A stretch of 64,000 nt of DNA, from the NCBI RefSeq assembly GCF_001705435.1, contig NZ_MDEN01000055.1, forward strand, positions 62,001 through 126,000, read 5' to 3'. The stretch's first letter is position 1. Each line of letters opens with the position of its first letter. The translations under genes were made by a program, and so were the position numbers. Below the pieces are notes generated by a model that saw nothing but the letters and a program-made list of their open reading frames with translations, made no database searches and was not told the origin of the DNA. Shown piece after piece: positions 57,316-64,000 of this stretch. Source of the stretch: Pseudomonas graminis (GTDB taxonomy: Bacteria; Pseudomonadota; Gammaproteobacteria; Pseudomonadales; Pseudomonadaceae).

Positions 57316-58683
57316 ATGCAGAAAGAAACCGAAATCAAACTCCGCGTCAGCCGCGAAACCCTCATAGCCCTGCGCGAGCACCCGTTGCTGAAGAAGCGCA
57401 ACAAGAGCGGCTGGGAGCGGTTGGAGCTGTTCAATCAGTACTTCGACACCCCCGAGCGCGAGCTGGCCCATGCCAAGGTTGCGCTGCGCCTGCGCCGCGA
57501 CGGCGACGCAATCATTCAGACCCTCAAGACCCGCGGCCAGAGCGTGGCGGGCCTGTCCGAGCGTAACGAATACAACTGGGATGTACCCAAAGCCAAATTG
57601 GACCTGAAGAAGCTCGACGGCGAATGCTGGCCCGAGCAACTGGCAGATCTGGACAAGAAAACCATCAAGCCGGTGTTCACCACTGATTTCGTCCGCGAGA
57701 AAGCGGAAATCGCCTGGGGCCGTGGCAAGACCAAGGTGGTGATCGAAGCGGCGCTGGACCTGGGCAAGGTCGTCGCCGGCAAGCAGCAGGAAGAAATCTG
57801 CGAGCTGGAGCTTGAACTGCGCGAAGGCGACCCTGCCGCGCTGCTGGAACTGGCTGCAGAGCTGGCGGAGAAGCTGCCGCTGATGCCCTGCGATATCAGC
57901 AAGGCCGAACGTGGCTATCGCCTGTTCGACGCCAGCAGCTACTCGATCAAGTTGCCGTCACCCGAGCTGCATGGCGAACTCTCCGTAGACGACGCGTTCA
58001 GCGCCATCGCCTGGTTCCTGCTCGGCAGCAGCCAGCGTCTGGCCGAGCAGTACCGTTTCAACGGTCACTGGAGCCTGTTGCAGGAATGGGTCGAAGTGCT
58101 CGCTGAATTGCGCGCCCTGGCCGGCAGCCTCGGTCAGGCCGCTCCGCGCGCCACGACCCATGACCTGCGCGCCGCGCTGGACGCTTTGCTGGAAGACTGG
58201 CGCACGCTGGTGCTCGCCGGCCAGGAAGACGGCGACGTACGCGCCGCCGCCCATGAGCAGTTCATCGAAGAGTTGCAGGACACTCGTTGGGGCGTGTTCT
58301 CGCTGACCACCTCGCGCTGGTTGATGGCGCACAGCTGGACGGTGGAGCGCAACAACCGTGGCAATCGTCAGGGCCACGCGATGCTCAGCAGCTGGGTACC
58401 GCGTTTCCTGGGTGATGAAGCCACCGCGCTGAACCTGCCGCGCTACCAGCAGCAGCCGGAAGATCTGGCCGAGCAACTGCCACGCATCGAACGCCTTCAG
58501 GTCTGGCTGCATTACGCCCGCCAGGCCCTCGACCTGCCTGAGCTGGATCGCTTGTACGGCGAGTTGAACAAGCTAGAGCAACTGGCGCATCTGGACATCA
58601 CCGACGAAATCCTCGATGCCCGCGTCCAGCAAACCATCACCGTGCTGCAAAGCCGGGCGTGGAAGACATTGTTGAAGTTGTAA
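57316..58683 (+). CDS. CYTH-CHAD inorganic triphosphatase (YgiF type)
   Basis: 455 aa from ATG 57316, giving MQKETEIKLRVSRET, where E4-T-E6-I-K8 is the CYTH ExExK signature. The acidic and basic residues of the CYTH tunnel follow over about 200 residues, then a CHAD helical domain (about 215-455) with regularly spaced His/Arg. It hydrolyses triphosphate in homologous proteins. Divergent from argE. Confidence 0.92.
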   Translation: MQKETEIKLRVSRETLIALREHPLLKKRNKSGWERLELFNQYFDTPERELAHAKVALRLRRDGDAIIQTLKTRGQSVAGLSERNEYNWDVPKAKLDLKKLDGECWPEQLADLDKKTIKPVFTTDFVREKAEIAWGRGKTKVVIEAALDLGKVVAGKQQEEICELELELREGDPAALLELAAELAEKLPLMPCDISKAERGYRLFDASSYSIKLPSPELHGELSVDDAFSAIAWFLLGSSQRLAEQYRFNGHWSLLQEWVEVLAELRALAGSLGQAAPRATTHDLRAALDALLEDWRTLVLAGQEDGDVRAAAHEQFIEELQDTRWGVFSLTTSRWLMAHSWTVERNNRGNRQGHAMLSSWVPRFLGDEATALNLPRYQQQPEDLAEQLPRIERLQVWLHYARQALDLPELDRLYGELNKLEQLAHLDITDEILDARVQQTITVLQSRAWKTLLKL

Positions 58684-58693
58684 GGCGCTGGCA

Positions 58694-58876
58694 GTAGGAC
58701 CGGCTGACGCTGTTTTGGTAGGACCGGCTTCAGCCGGGAAGAGGCCAGTAGCCACACCTTAATTTTTGTGGTGTGTCCACCGACGCCTTCCCGGCTAAAG
58801 CCGGTCCCACTAAAGGCAAGCGGTCCTACGAGATGCGTGCGGTGTGTCAGTAGGACCGGGTCCAGCCGGGAAGAGG
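58694..58876. repeat. Cluster of REP elements
   Basis: Copies of GTAGGACCGGCTTCAGCCGG occur at 58694, 58718 and 58850, and an inverted copy (CCTTCCCGGCTAAAGCCGGT) at 58786-58810. It is a different REP family from the one at 1325. Confidence 0.8.
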
Positions 58877-58880
58877 CGCC

Positions 58881-59351
58881 CTATCGGCCAATCGGCAAGC
58901 TCGTCGTCGATTTGATCTCAGACAGCGCCACTGTCGAGTTCACTTCCTGAATGCCCGGTACCAGCGAGAGCTTTTCGAAGAAGAATCGCTCATACGCCTC
59001 GATATCCGGCGTGACGATGCGCAGCAAAAAGTCCACCGACCCCATCAGTACATAACACTCCAGCACTTCGGGAAAGCCACGGATCGCCTCTGTGAATTCA
59101 GTGAAATTGGACCGACCGTGGGCGTTGAGTTTTACCTCTGCAAAAATCTGCGTATTCAGGCCAATCTTCTTGCGATCCAGCAGCGTCACCTGCCGCCGGA
59201 TCACCCCCTCCTCCTTGAGCCGCTGGATCCGCCGCCAACAAGGAGACTGCGACAGGCCGACCTGCTCGGCAATCTGCGCGCTGGACAGCGACGCATCCTC
59301 CTGCAGCAGCGCCAGAATCTTCCGGTCGTAGGCATCCAGCTCGATTTGCAT
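58881..59351 (-). CDS. Lrp/AsnC-family transcriptional regulator
   Basis: 156 aa starting MQIELDAYDRKILALLQEDASLSSAQIAEQVGLSQSPCWRRIQRLKEEGVI, the AsnC-type HTH. The C-terminal RAM domain has CYVLMGSVDFLLRIVTPDIEAYERF. It is divergent from the small gene at 59499, which it may regulate. Effector amino acid unknown. Confidence 0.92.
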   Translation of the reverse strand: MQIELDAYDRKILALLQEDASLSSAQIAEQVGLSQSPCWRRIQRLKEEGVIRRQVTLLDRKKIGLNTQIFAEVKLNAHGRSNFTEFTEAIRGFPEVLECYVLMGSVDFLLRIVTPDIEAYERFFFEKLSLVPGIQEVNSTVALSEIKSTTSLPIGR

Positions 59352-59498
59352 AGTCAATTCCTGAAAGCAGTCCACTGCACATAAACAAGTCTCATATAGC
59401 CTAATACAGCGCATCTTCGATCAGAAATTTCTTTTCCCGCGTGTAAAACTTTCTGCCAATCAACGTCATTGCAACGACGAGGTCGTCAGGAGATTCCC

Positions 59499-59846
59499 AT
59501 GCCGCATTTCGAACCCGCCAGCCCCGCCCCCTTTCGCAACGATGCCTGGTCTGTCGGCAACGCTCATTGCCTGTCGCGCTATCAAATCCTTGCCGAGGCA
59601 GAAGCTGACGTACTCTGCCGGCTGCTCAACCTTTTCGCGATGCAGTACCTGATCCCCCAACAGGTCAGCGTGCTGCAGCAGGACGGCATGCTGATGGTGA
59701 ATGTCGAGGTGGGCGGCATGACGTGGCACCGCGCTCAGGTGATTGGCGAAAAAATGCGCAACCTGATCAGTGTTTGCTCGGTCGAACTTGAACCCATGGG
59801 TGATTTGCACGTCGTAACCGAGGTTGTCTCACTCGCCGCCAGTTGA
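59499..59846 (+). CDS. Small conserved hypothetical protein
   Basis: 115 aa from ATG 59499 with AGGAGA upstream. Alternating strands and helices (RYQILAEAEADVLCRLLNLFAMQYLIPQQVSVLQQD; MLMVNVEVGGMTW) suggest a small ACT-like alpha/beta fold, a weak guess. Adjacent and divergent to the Lrp-type regulator, a common setting for target genes. Confidence 0.65.
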   Translation: MPHFEPASPAPFRNDAWSVGNAHCLSRYQILAEAEADVLCRLLNLFAMQYLIPQQVSVLQQDGMLMVNVEVGGMTWHRAQVIGEKMRNLISVCSVELEPMGDLHVVTEVVSLAAS

Positions 59847-59958
59847 GCGCACCGAAAATATTGGCAACGCTTCGCTACCGGCAGGGCGTCACAACTGGCA
59901 CGCTTGGGACTACTCTTGCTCATCACCGAAGTAAGCCGTCTCGTCCGAAGGAGCCCGC

Positions 59959-61743
59959 ATGTCCGTCCTCGCCTCATCATCTCAGGACCGCTGGCTGGAT
60001 CTGAACGAAGTATTGCGTGACCTCGTCGCGCAGGGATACCTCGACCAGGACAACGCCGAATATGCGCTCACGCTGCGCCGAGCCGCGCAGAATCTCCACG
60101 CCCACCCACTCGAACTCATCGCCACCCAGCAGTTCGATAACCACAAGCGGCCCGGCAAGAAACTCGACCTCGAAACCCTCACCGCCTGGCTGGCTGAGCA
60201 AGCCGGCCAGCCGTATCTGCGCATCGATCCGCTGAAGATCAACGTCGCCGCCGTCACGCCGTTGATGTCCTACGCCTTCGCCCAGCGCCACAAGATTCTC
60301 GCGGTGGACGTCGATCGCGACGCGGTGACCATCGCCAGCGCGCAACCGTACGTGAGTGCGTGGGAAGCCGACCTGACCCACGTACTGAAGATGCCGATCA
60401 AGCGCGTCGTCGCCAATCCCGTCGACGTGCAGAAACTGGCCGTGGAGTTTTACCGGCTGGCGAAATCGGTCAGCGGCGCGAGTGCCAGCGATCAGAAAAT
60501 CAGCAACATGGGTAACTTCGAACAGCTGCTCAAGCTCGGCGCCAGCGATCAGGAGCCGGACGCCAACGACGCGCACATCGTCAATATCGTCGACTGGTTG
60601 TTCCAGTACGCCTACCAGCAGCGGGCGAGCGATATTCACATCGAGCCCCGCCGCGACGCCGGTACTGTCCGCTTCCGCATCGACGGCGTGCTGCACAACG
60701 TGTATCAATTCCCGCCGCAAGTGGCGATGGCCGTCACCAGCCGCCTGAAAAGCCTGGGCCGCATGAACGTGGCCGAGAAGCGCAAGCCGCAGGACGGCCG
60801 GGTGAAGACCAAAACGCCTGACGGTGGCGAGGTGGAGCTGCGGCTGTCGACGCTGCCCACGGCCTTCGGCGAAAAGATGGTCATGCGGATTTTTGACCCG
60901 GAAGTGCTGCTCAAGGACTTCGACCAGCTCGGATTCTCCGGCGATGACCTGCGTCGCTGGGAGGGCATGACCCGACAGCCCAACGGCATCATTCTGGTGA
61001 CCGGCCCGACCGGTTCCGGCAAGACCACCACGCTGTACACAACGCTGAAGATGCTGGCGACGTCGGAGGTGAACCTCTGCACCATCGAGGACCCGATCGA
61101 GATGGTGGAGCCGGCATTCAATCAGATGCAGGTGCAGCACAACATCGACCTGACCTTTGCCAGCGGTGTCCGCGCGCTGATGCGGCAAGACCCGGACATC
61201 ATCATGATCGGCGAGATTCGCGACCTGGAGACCGCAGAAATGGCGATCCAGGCGGCGCTGACCGGTCACTTGGTGCTGTCGACGCTGCACACCAACGACG
61301 CGCCCAGCGCTATCAGCCGTCTGCTGGAGCTGGGCGTGCCGCATTATCTGCTCAAGGCGACGATCCTCGGCGTGATGGCCCAGCGTCTGGTGCGTACGCT
61401 GTGCCCGCACTGCAAGGCGCCGATCGAAATGGATGAGGTTGACTGGCAGACCCTGACGCGGCCATGGCAGGCACCCGTGCCAAGCGGCGCGCACCGGGCG
61501 GTGGGTTGCGCGGAGTGCCGCGATACGGGTTATCGCGGGCGTGCGGGGGTGTACGAGATCATGCTGATGTCCGACGCCGTGAAATCGCTGATCACGGCGG
61601 ACCTGGACCTGACGGCGTTGCGTCGCCAGGGCTTCAAGGACGGCATGCGCAGCCTGCGGTTGTCCGGCGCGCAAAAGGTCGCGGCGGGGTTGACGACGGT
61701 TGAAGAGGTACTGCGTGTGACACCGCAGAGCGAGCAGCGTTAG
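59959..61743 (+). CDS. GspE/PilB-type secretion ATPase
   Basis: 594 aa. An N-terminal T2SS-E/MSHA-type domain (about 1-170) precedes the ATPase with Walker A GPTGSGKT at 349-356, the Asp box CTIEDPIE, Walker B RQDPDIIMIGEIRD and the His box LVLSTLHTNDAPS. A C-terminal zinc site, CPHC...CAEC, is present. No other secretion or pilus genes are adjacent, so its system (type II or IV pilus) is unresolved. Confidence 0.88.
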   Translation: MSVLASSSQDRWLDLNEVLRDLVAQGYLDQDNAEYALTLRRAAQNLHAHPLELIATQQFDNHKRPGKKLDLETLTAWLAEQAGQPYLRIDPLKINVAAVTPLMSYAFAQRHKILAVDVDRDAVTIASAQPYVSAWEADLTHVLKMPIKRVVANPVDVQKLAVEFYRLAKSVSGASASDQKISNMGNFEQLLKLGASDQEPDANDAHIVNIVDWLFQYAYQQRASDIHIEPRRDAGTVRFRIDGVLHNVYQFPPQVAMAVTSRLKSLGRMNVAEKRKPQDGRVKTKTPDGGEVELRLSTLPTAFGEKMVMRIFDPEVLLKDFDQLGFSGDDLRRWEGMTRQPNGIILVTGPTGSGKTTTLYTTLKMLATSEVNLCTIEDPIEMVEPAFNQMQVQHNIDLTFASGVRALMRQDPDIIMIGEIRDLETAEMAIQAALTGHLVLSTLHTNDAPSAISRLLELGVPHYLLKATILGVMAQRLVRTLCPHCKAPIEMDEVDWQTLTRPWQAPVPSGAHRAVGCAECRDTGYRGRAGVYEIMLMSDAVKSLITADLDLTALRRQGFKDGMRSLRLSGAQKVAAGLTTVEEVLRVTPQSEQR

Positions 61744-62793
61744 TTACTGCTCCGGAACCCCGAAATCCAGCACGACTTTCATGGCCTGCTGCTTGTCCCC
61801 GGCAAGCTCGAACGCCTGGACCGCGTCGTGAAACGCGAAGGTGTGGGAGATCACCGGCGTGACGTCGATGACTTTGCGATTGAGCAAGTCCACCGCCTGG
61901 GCGAATTCGGGGTGGAAGCGAAAGGTGCCGCGCAGGTCGATTTCCTTGCCCACCACCAGATTCAGCGGAATCGCCACATCGCCACCGAGCCCGACCGTCA
62001 CCACAATCCCGCGCGGGCGCATGCAGGTCAGGCCATCGCGCAAGGCGTGGGCGCTGCCGGAGGCCTCGAACATCACGTCGAAATAACCCTTGTCGGCGGT
62101 ATAGCGCGCCAGTGCTTCGGGCTCGTCGCGCAGGTTGTGGGTTTCGCTGGCGCCCATGCGCCGCGCGCACGCCAGCGCGCTGTCGCTCAGGTCTGCGGCA
62201 ATGATCTGCAACGCACCCGCCGCGCGCAGGCTGCCGATCAGCAAGTTGCCGATCGGGCCGCAGCCGGTCACCAGCACGCGCTTGCCGAACACGCCGCCGG
62301 CGCGCTGGATCGCGTGAAGCCCGACCGACAAAGGCTCGGCCAGTGCGCCCTCAGCCAGCGTAGTGGTCGGCGCCAGTACATGAGCCTGGCTTGACTCGAT
62401 CACCAAGTGCTCGCGAAACGCGCCCTGAATGTGCGGAAACGGCATCGCGCTGCCGTAAAAACGCATGTTCAGGCAATGGTTGGGCAGGCCTTCGTGACAG
62501 TATTTGCAGTCGCCGCACGGCCGTGACGGTGACACGGAGATCCGTTGCCCGACGCTGAAAGCGCTCTGCGCGTCGCCGACCTCCTCGATAACCGCCGAGA
62601 TTTCATGGCCGAGGACCATCGGCTCTTTCAGCCGAACCGCGCCGAAACCGCCGTGCTGGTAGTAGTGAAGGTCCGAGCCGCAGATACCGCCGCGAGCAAC
62701 GCGAACCCGCAACTGGCCGGCAGAAAGCGGCAATGCTTCGTTGCCGGGCTCGACACGCAGGTCTTTCGCGGCATGGCAGACAATCGCTTGCAT
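61744..62793 (-). CDS. idnD: L-idonate 5-dehydrogenase
   Basis: 349 aa zinc MDR. ATG 62793 (MQAIVCHAAKDLRVE) is preferred to 62799, because GGAGA is adjacent to the latter and correctly spaced for 62793. Catalytic-zinc segment GGICGSDLHYYQHGGFG, GHEISAVI, structural-zinc cysteines CGDCKYCHEGLPNHC and Rossmann VLVTGCGPIGNLL. Oxidises L-idonate to 5-ketogluconate. The next gene on the strand is the 5-keto reductase. Confidence 0.87.
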   Translation of the reverse strand: MQAIVCHAAKDLRVEPGNEALPLSAGQLRVRVARGGICGSDLHYYQHGGFGAVRLKEPMVLGHEISAVIEEVGDAQSAFSVGQRISVSPSRPCGDCKYCHEGLPNHCLNMRFYGSAMPFPHIQGAFREHLVIESSQAHVLAPTTTLAEGALAEPLSVGLHAIQRAGGVFGKRVLVTGCGPIGNLLIGSLRAAGALQIIAADLSDSALACARRMGASETHNLRDEPEALARYTADKGYFDVMFEASGSAHALRDGLTCMRPRGIVVTVGLGGDVAIPLNLVVGKEIDLRGTFRFHPEFAQAVDLLNRKVIDVTPVISHTFAFHDAVQAFELAGDKQQAMKVVLDFGVPEQ

Positions 62794-62807
62794 GGTCATT
62801 CTCCGGA

Positions 62808-63578
62808 TTACAGCGATGCCGTGATGGCACCGTCGACGTAAAGGATGTGGCCGTTGACGAAGCTGGCCGCGTCAGAAGCCAGAAACACCGCCGCGCCTGC
62901 CAGTTCAGACACTTCGCCCCAACGGCGGCTCGGCGTCCGCTGCACCAGCCAGTCGCTGAATTCGGCGTTGGCCACCAGCGCAGCGTTCAGTTCGGTTTTG
63001 AAGTAGCCCGGCCCGATTCCGTTGACGTTGAGGCCGAACGGGCCCCAGTCGATCGCCATGCCCTTGGTCAGCATCTTCAGCGCGCCCTTGCTTGCCGTGT
63101 ACGGCGCAATACCCGGGCGGCCCAGCTCGCTCTGCACTGAACAGATGTTGATGATGCGCCCGCGCCCACGGGGGATCATGCAGCGCGCGACCGCTTGACC
63201 GACGAAGAAGGCACTGTCGAGGTTGGTGCGCATCAGCTCGTGCCAGTCCGCTTCGGCAAACTCCGCCAGCGGCCCGCGCCGCTGGATGCCAGCGTTGTTG
63301 ACCAGGATTTCCAGCGGCCCGACGCGCGCCTCGATGTCCTGAACCGCAGCGGCGACCGCCGCGCTGTCCGTCACATCAAAACGCTGGGTGAGGACCGCAT
63401 GCCCCTCGGCCGTCAACGCTTGGGCGGCCGAATGCAATGTCTCGGCGCTGCGGCCGTTGAGCACGACGGTGGCGCCCGCTTCGGCCAGGCCTCGCGCGAT
63501 CGCCAGTCCGATGCCTGCGCTGGAGCCGGTGATCAGCGCCACCCTGCCGTCGAGACGAAAACTTTCCAGAACAGCCAT
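62808..63578 (-). CDS. SDR oxidoreductase, gluconate 5-dehydrogenase-like
   Basis: 256 aa classical SDR. ALITGSSAGIGLAIARGL (TGxxxGIG), NNAGIQRRGPLAEF, and Y-T-A-S-K catalytic pair. Resembles IdnO, which reduces 5-ketogluconate to gluconate. Its gene precedes idnD on the minus strand with a 14-nt gap, supporting a shared idonate pathway, though the assignment as gluconate 5-dehydrogenase rests mostly on this context. Confidence 0.82.
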   Translation of the reverse strand: MAVLESFRLDGRVALITGSSAGIGLAIARGLAEAGATVVLNGRSAETLHSAAQALTAEGHAVLTQRFDVTDSAAVAAAVQDIEARVGPLEILVNNAGIQRRGPLAEFAEADWHELMRTNLDSAFFVGQAVARCMIPRGRGRIINICSVQSELGRPGIAPYTASKGALKMLTKGMAIDWGPFGLNVNGIGPGYFKTELNAALVANAEFSDWLVQRTPSRRWGEVSELAGAAVFLASDAASFVNGHILYVDGAITASL

Positions 63579-63704
63579 GACGCTCTCCTATTGTTTTTGT
63601 GGCGTTAATCTCGATTGGCTGCGCCAGCTGTTCTTCCTGTCAGATACGGAAGGTTCGCTGCGCAGAGTGCAGTCACCTTACTCTGCCCGATCAACTTCCC
63701 ACCG

Positions 63705-63735
63705 TCATCAACGGTGACTCCATGAACGTTGATGA
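63705..63735. promoter_or_regulatory. Inverted repeat between the idn genes and the exported-protein gene
   Basis: TCATCAACG (63705-63713) and CGTTGATGA (63727-63735), perfect 9-bp arms, in the divergent 276-nt gap. Operator or hairpin. Confidence 0.45.
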
Positions 63736-63854
63736 ACTCCAGGAACGGGGCAATTTTGCAGAACGGGGCGCTATGCCCCTCTGTGGGTGGGGAACTAGAA
63801 CGGGAGATGGCGTATCAAATCGTTTCAGAACAAACCAACATCGGAGTACCCGTC

Positions 63855-64000
63855 ATGCGTCTTAAACTTGCTGTAGCCACGTTAGCCTTGCTTTCCCTGC
63901 CGGTCGGTTCAGCAATGGCCGACGGTTTTCTGCGGGATGTGCTTTCGTCTGGTGCCACAACCGGCTCCACCTACCTCACCTTTCGTCACCACAAGCTGAT
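63855..64000 (+). CDS. Exported DUF2388-like protein, 3' partial
   Basis: Starts at ATG 63855 with GGAG 8 nt upstream and is open to the window end. Signal peptide MRLKLAVATLALLSLPVGSAMA, then DGFLRDVLSSGATTGSTYLTF. The SSGATTG and following segment resemble the small Pseudomonas DUF2388 family. Only 48 residues are visible, so the family is tentative. Confidence 0.65.
   Translation, partial: MRLKLAVATLALLSLPVGSAMADGFLRDVLSSGATTGSTYLTFRHHKL

Noticed and set aside
58694..58876. Closely spaced repeats as a CRISPR array
   Set aside because: Repeats are palindromic REPs in mixed orientation and unequal spacing, without unique equal-length spacers or cas genes.
59977..61674. 565-codon open frame on the minus strand
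   Set aside because: Complete overlap with the GspE-type ATPase gene, which has all expected motifs. The opposite frame is Arg/His/Gln-rich without motifs.

Overview
The window is a high-GC stretch of a Pseudomonas chromosome, most likely P. fluorescens/P. syringae-like. This is inferred from the gene content (OprD porin, rimA-rimB-rimK, envZ-ompR-tex-gshA-argA-argE, AguA, pckA-hslO), the gene orders, and the typical Pseudomonas REP palindromes between genes. Nearly all of it is core or soft-core gene content on both strands with short intergenic gaps.

Layout. 1-2650: end of a polar amino-acid ABC permease pair and a methyltransferase. 2946-3021: tRNA-Thr(TGT) with its terminator. 3022-9335: an accessory block. 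It begins at the 3' end of the tRNA and ends at a diverged second copy of the tRNA 3' end plus terminator (3007-3064 versus 9279-9335), as expected of a decayed tRNA-targeted island. No integrase remains. Inside are a small DUF3077-type gene behind a strongly structured leader, a 627-base gap, and a visibly AT-richer four-gene operon: a coiled-coil DUF2130 protein interrupted by a -1 shift at an A8 run, a SIR2-like protein, a HerA-type ATPase overlapping it by 4 nt, and a small KTSC protein. SIR2 plus HerA is a known NAD-depleting anti-phage pair. The DUF2130 and KTSC partners and the slippery A8 site are the most novel material in the window.

9600-19728: a P-loop kinase-like protein, a small unknown protein, a periplasmic binding protein, a zinc-type quinone oxidoreductase with a divergently organised AraC regulator, OprD, agmatine deiminase AguA, and a 971-residue APH / M23-like / class III aminotransferase fusion. 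20025-23396: the dTDP-L-rhamnose operon in the order rfbB-A-C-D, every junction overlapping. 23486-27133: DctB-DctD C4-dicarboxylate two-component system and a thioesterase. 27298-30041: cysQ-nudE, yrfG, and a BON-LysM protein. 30213-34367: a LysR regulator, fdhD and an FdhF/YdeP-type molybdopterin oxidoreductase.

34704-40926: a glycine-zipper protein, a thioesterase, a RecQ-type helicase, a one-TM envelope protein, an orphan alpha/beta hydrolase resembling T6SS lipase effectors whose RBS is buried in a hairpin, and a lipoprotein. 40987-47288: pckA, hslO, a PAP2 phosphatase, hslR, and rimABK. 47370-58683: envZ-ompR, tex, a PaaI-type thioesterase, gshA, argA, argE and a CYTH-CHAD triphosphatase. 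58881-64000: an Lrp regulator, a small unknown gene, a GspE-type ATPase, idonate/gluconate dehydrogenases, and the start of an exported DUF2388-like protein cut by the window end.
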